DNA of 5,863 nucleotides. Origin: Erysipelotrichaceae bacterium. Lineage in GTDB: Bacteria > Bacillota_I > Bacilli_A > Erysipelotrichales > Erysipelotrichaceae. Within the stretch, counting starts at the first letter, position 1, and each line of letters opens with the position of its first letter. The DNA lies in assembly GCA_900754715.1 (NCBI GenBank), contig CAAEDX010000239.1, positions 1 through 5,863 on the forward strand. Direction: 5' to 3'. The notes beneath the pieces are model-generated. The model saw nothing but the letters and a program-made list of their open reading frames with translations. It did no database searches and had not been told where the DNA came from. A program made the position numbers and the translations under genes. Shown piece by piece: positions 4,919 through 5,863 of this stretch.

Positions 4919-5863
4919 CTACTTTAACTTTTCAATAATGCTATCAATACTTAAACCACGTATGTAATGCTCATATCTTGCCTTAGCACTTTTACAGAAA
5001 TGTTCATCTACATATTCCAAGTCTCCATGCACAAATTGCATCATCGCCGGACAAATATCACAAAAGTCATAGGCTCTACAACTAAGACATTTATATTTCG
5101 GGGATGCCTTCATTTTAGGATATTGCCTAAAACTACCCCAAATTTCTTCAAAATTATCTCTTGTTAACCTTTGCCCGACATGCCTAAAAGACATGCACGG
5201 ACACATATTTCCATCAAAATCAATAGCACAACTAGCTCTACCCAGTTTGCATCTGAATAGAGGTCTCTCTTTTTGTAGATTAACCAATTCTACATCATAA
5301 TCTTCACCAAAAGTTCTTGGTCGTTTAGCAAATTCCTCAAACTCATATTTTAGGGAATCGGCCAAAGGAACGCTGAACTGCTGAACGCTATCATCATTGT
5401 CAATGGATGGGAAAATCTCAAACCCAGTTCGGAAAGGAATTCCAAACTTTTCTGCAATAGCTTTAATCTGTGGCAATTCAGAGTAGTAGAGATTAAGTAC
5501 TGGAGCCTTAACAGATACTCTTAACCCTGCATTAAGTAGTGCTTGAATATTATGCATTACTTTGTCGAAAGCTCCAATTACACCTGTAACTTTTTTATAT
5601 GTTTCTTCACATGATCCATACAAAGATATATCGATCAACAAAGGAGGATATTTTGATAAGACACTGATTATCTTATCATTGATTAATGAGCCATTCGTGT
5701 AAAGCTCAACAATAAACCCTTTCTTCTTGGCATAAAGATAAATATCTAAAAAGTCCTTTCTCGTGAATATATCTCCACCCGTGAGAGTGAGAAACAAAAC
5801 TTCTTTTTCATATAGAATATCAATTATCTCTATAATCTCATCATAACTTAATTCGTTGGAATA
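4919..5863 (-). CDS. Radical SAM/SPASM peptide-modifying enzyme (N-terminus outside window)
   Basis: The frame is open to the right edge: 314 residues are visible and the N-terminus, including the expected CxxxCxxC cluster motif, is cut off. An internal TTG at 5797 is not the start, because in-frame sequence (YSNELSYDEIIEIIDILYE...) continues upstream of it. Visible radical SAM features are LTLTGGDIFTRKDF (the SAM-binding GGE motif with D for E), VELYTNGSLI, and IDISLYGSCEETYKKVTG. The C-terminal part matches a SPASM domain. C205-x12-G-x4-C223 is followed by C259-x2-C262-x5-C268-x2-C271 and then C290 (numbered from the first visible residue), enough ligands for auxiliary iron-sulfur clusters. 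Such enzymes install thioether or other crosslinks in ribosomal peptides, and the 40-residue Cys-rich peptide just downstream is the likely substrate. The gene is clearly richer in A and T than everything to its left, suggesting separate acquisition. The class is sure; the exact chemistry is unknown. Confidence 0.9.
   Translation of the reverse strand, partial: YSNELSYDEIIEIIDILYEKEVLFLTLTGGDIFTRKDFLDIYLYAKKKGFIVELYTNGSLINDKIISVLSKYPPLLIDISLYGSCEETYKKVTGVIGAFDKVMHNIQALLNAGLRVSVKAPVLNLYYSELPQIKAIAEKFGIPFRTGFEIFPSIDNDDSVQQFSVPLADSLKYEFEEFAKRPRTFGEDYDVELVNLQKERPLFRCKLGRASCAIDFDGNMCPCMSFRHVGQRLTRDNFEEIWGSFRQYPKMKASPKYKCLSCRAYDFCDICPAMMQFVHGDLEYVDEHFCKSAKARYEHYIRGLSIDSIIEKLK

Noticed and set aside
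4732..4938. Plus-strand 68-residue frame between the ATPase and the radical SAM gene
   Set aside because: GTG start without a ribosome binding site, lying antisense to the much better supported precursor peptide and running into the end of the radical SAM gene; composition is unlike a real protein.
1..5863. tRNA, rRNA, CRISPR array, insertion-sequence ends or attachment sites
   Set aside because: No regularly spaced repeats, transposase motifs, terminal inverted repeats or RNA-gene-like sequence were seen by eye on either strand.

Overview
The window looks like accessory DNA from a low-to-mid GC Bacillota (Firmicutes). The evidence is the style of the two-component pair, strong AAAGGAGG-type ribosome binding sites, an ATPase with a trans nuclease partner, and a radical-SAM peptide locus. 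A gut-associated lineage, perhaps Erysipelotrichia-like, is a guess from general resemblance only. Base composition falls from left to right: the two-component genes are clearly GC-richer, the ATPase genes are intermediate, and the right-hand radical SAM gene is strongly AT-rich. This suggests a mosaic of separately acquired pieces.

Positions 1-1662 hold the end of an OmpR/PhoB-type response regulator and, overlapping it by 4 bases (ATGA), a complete membrane sensor histidine kinase. Thirteen bases after the kinase stop, and with no terminator between, an ABC-like AAA ATPase begins (1675-2706). Its stop overlaps (GTGA) the start of a second gene, which has decayed. Positions 2703-3161 read as one nuclease-like partner protein only if two frame changes are bridged, and the second change falls inside what looks like a D...ExK nuclease motif. 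A small terminator at 3171-3195 closes this unit.

Positions 3246-4625 encode a 459-residue ATPase of the archaeal-type (PF01637/DUF234-like) class, with an N-terminal P-loop module and a C-terminal D...ExK nuclease-like module in one chain. A GNRA-loop hairpin abuts its ribosome binding site.

From 4628 to the right edge everything is on the minus strand and appears to be a RiPP (ribosomally made, post-translationally modified peptide) locus. It comprises the C-terminal 314 residues of a radical SAM/SPASM protein (4919-5863, N-terminus outside the window) followed by a 40-residue Cys/His/Gly-rich peptide gene (4720-4842). The peptide gene has an excellent ribosome binding site and was too short to be picked up by ordinary ORF calling. 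A strong hairpin with a T-run on the minus strand (4624-4657) closes the locus against the converging ATPase gene. The peptide, with its C-x4-C-x2-C tail, is the likely substrate of the radical SAM enzyme and is the most interesting object in the window.
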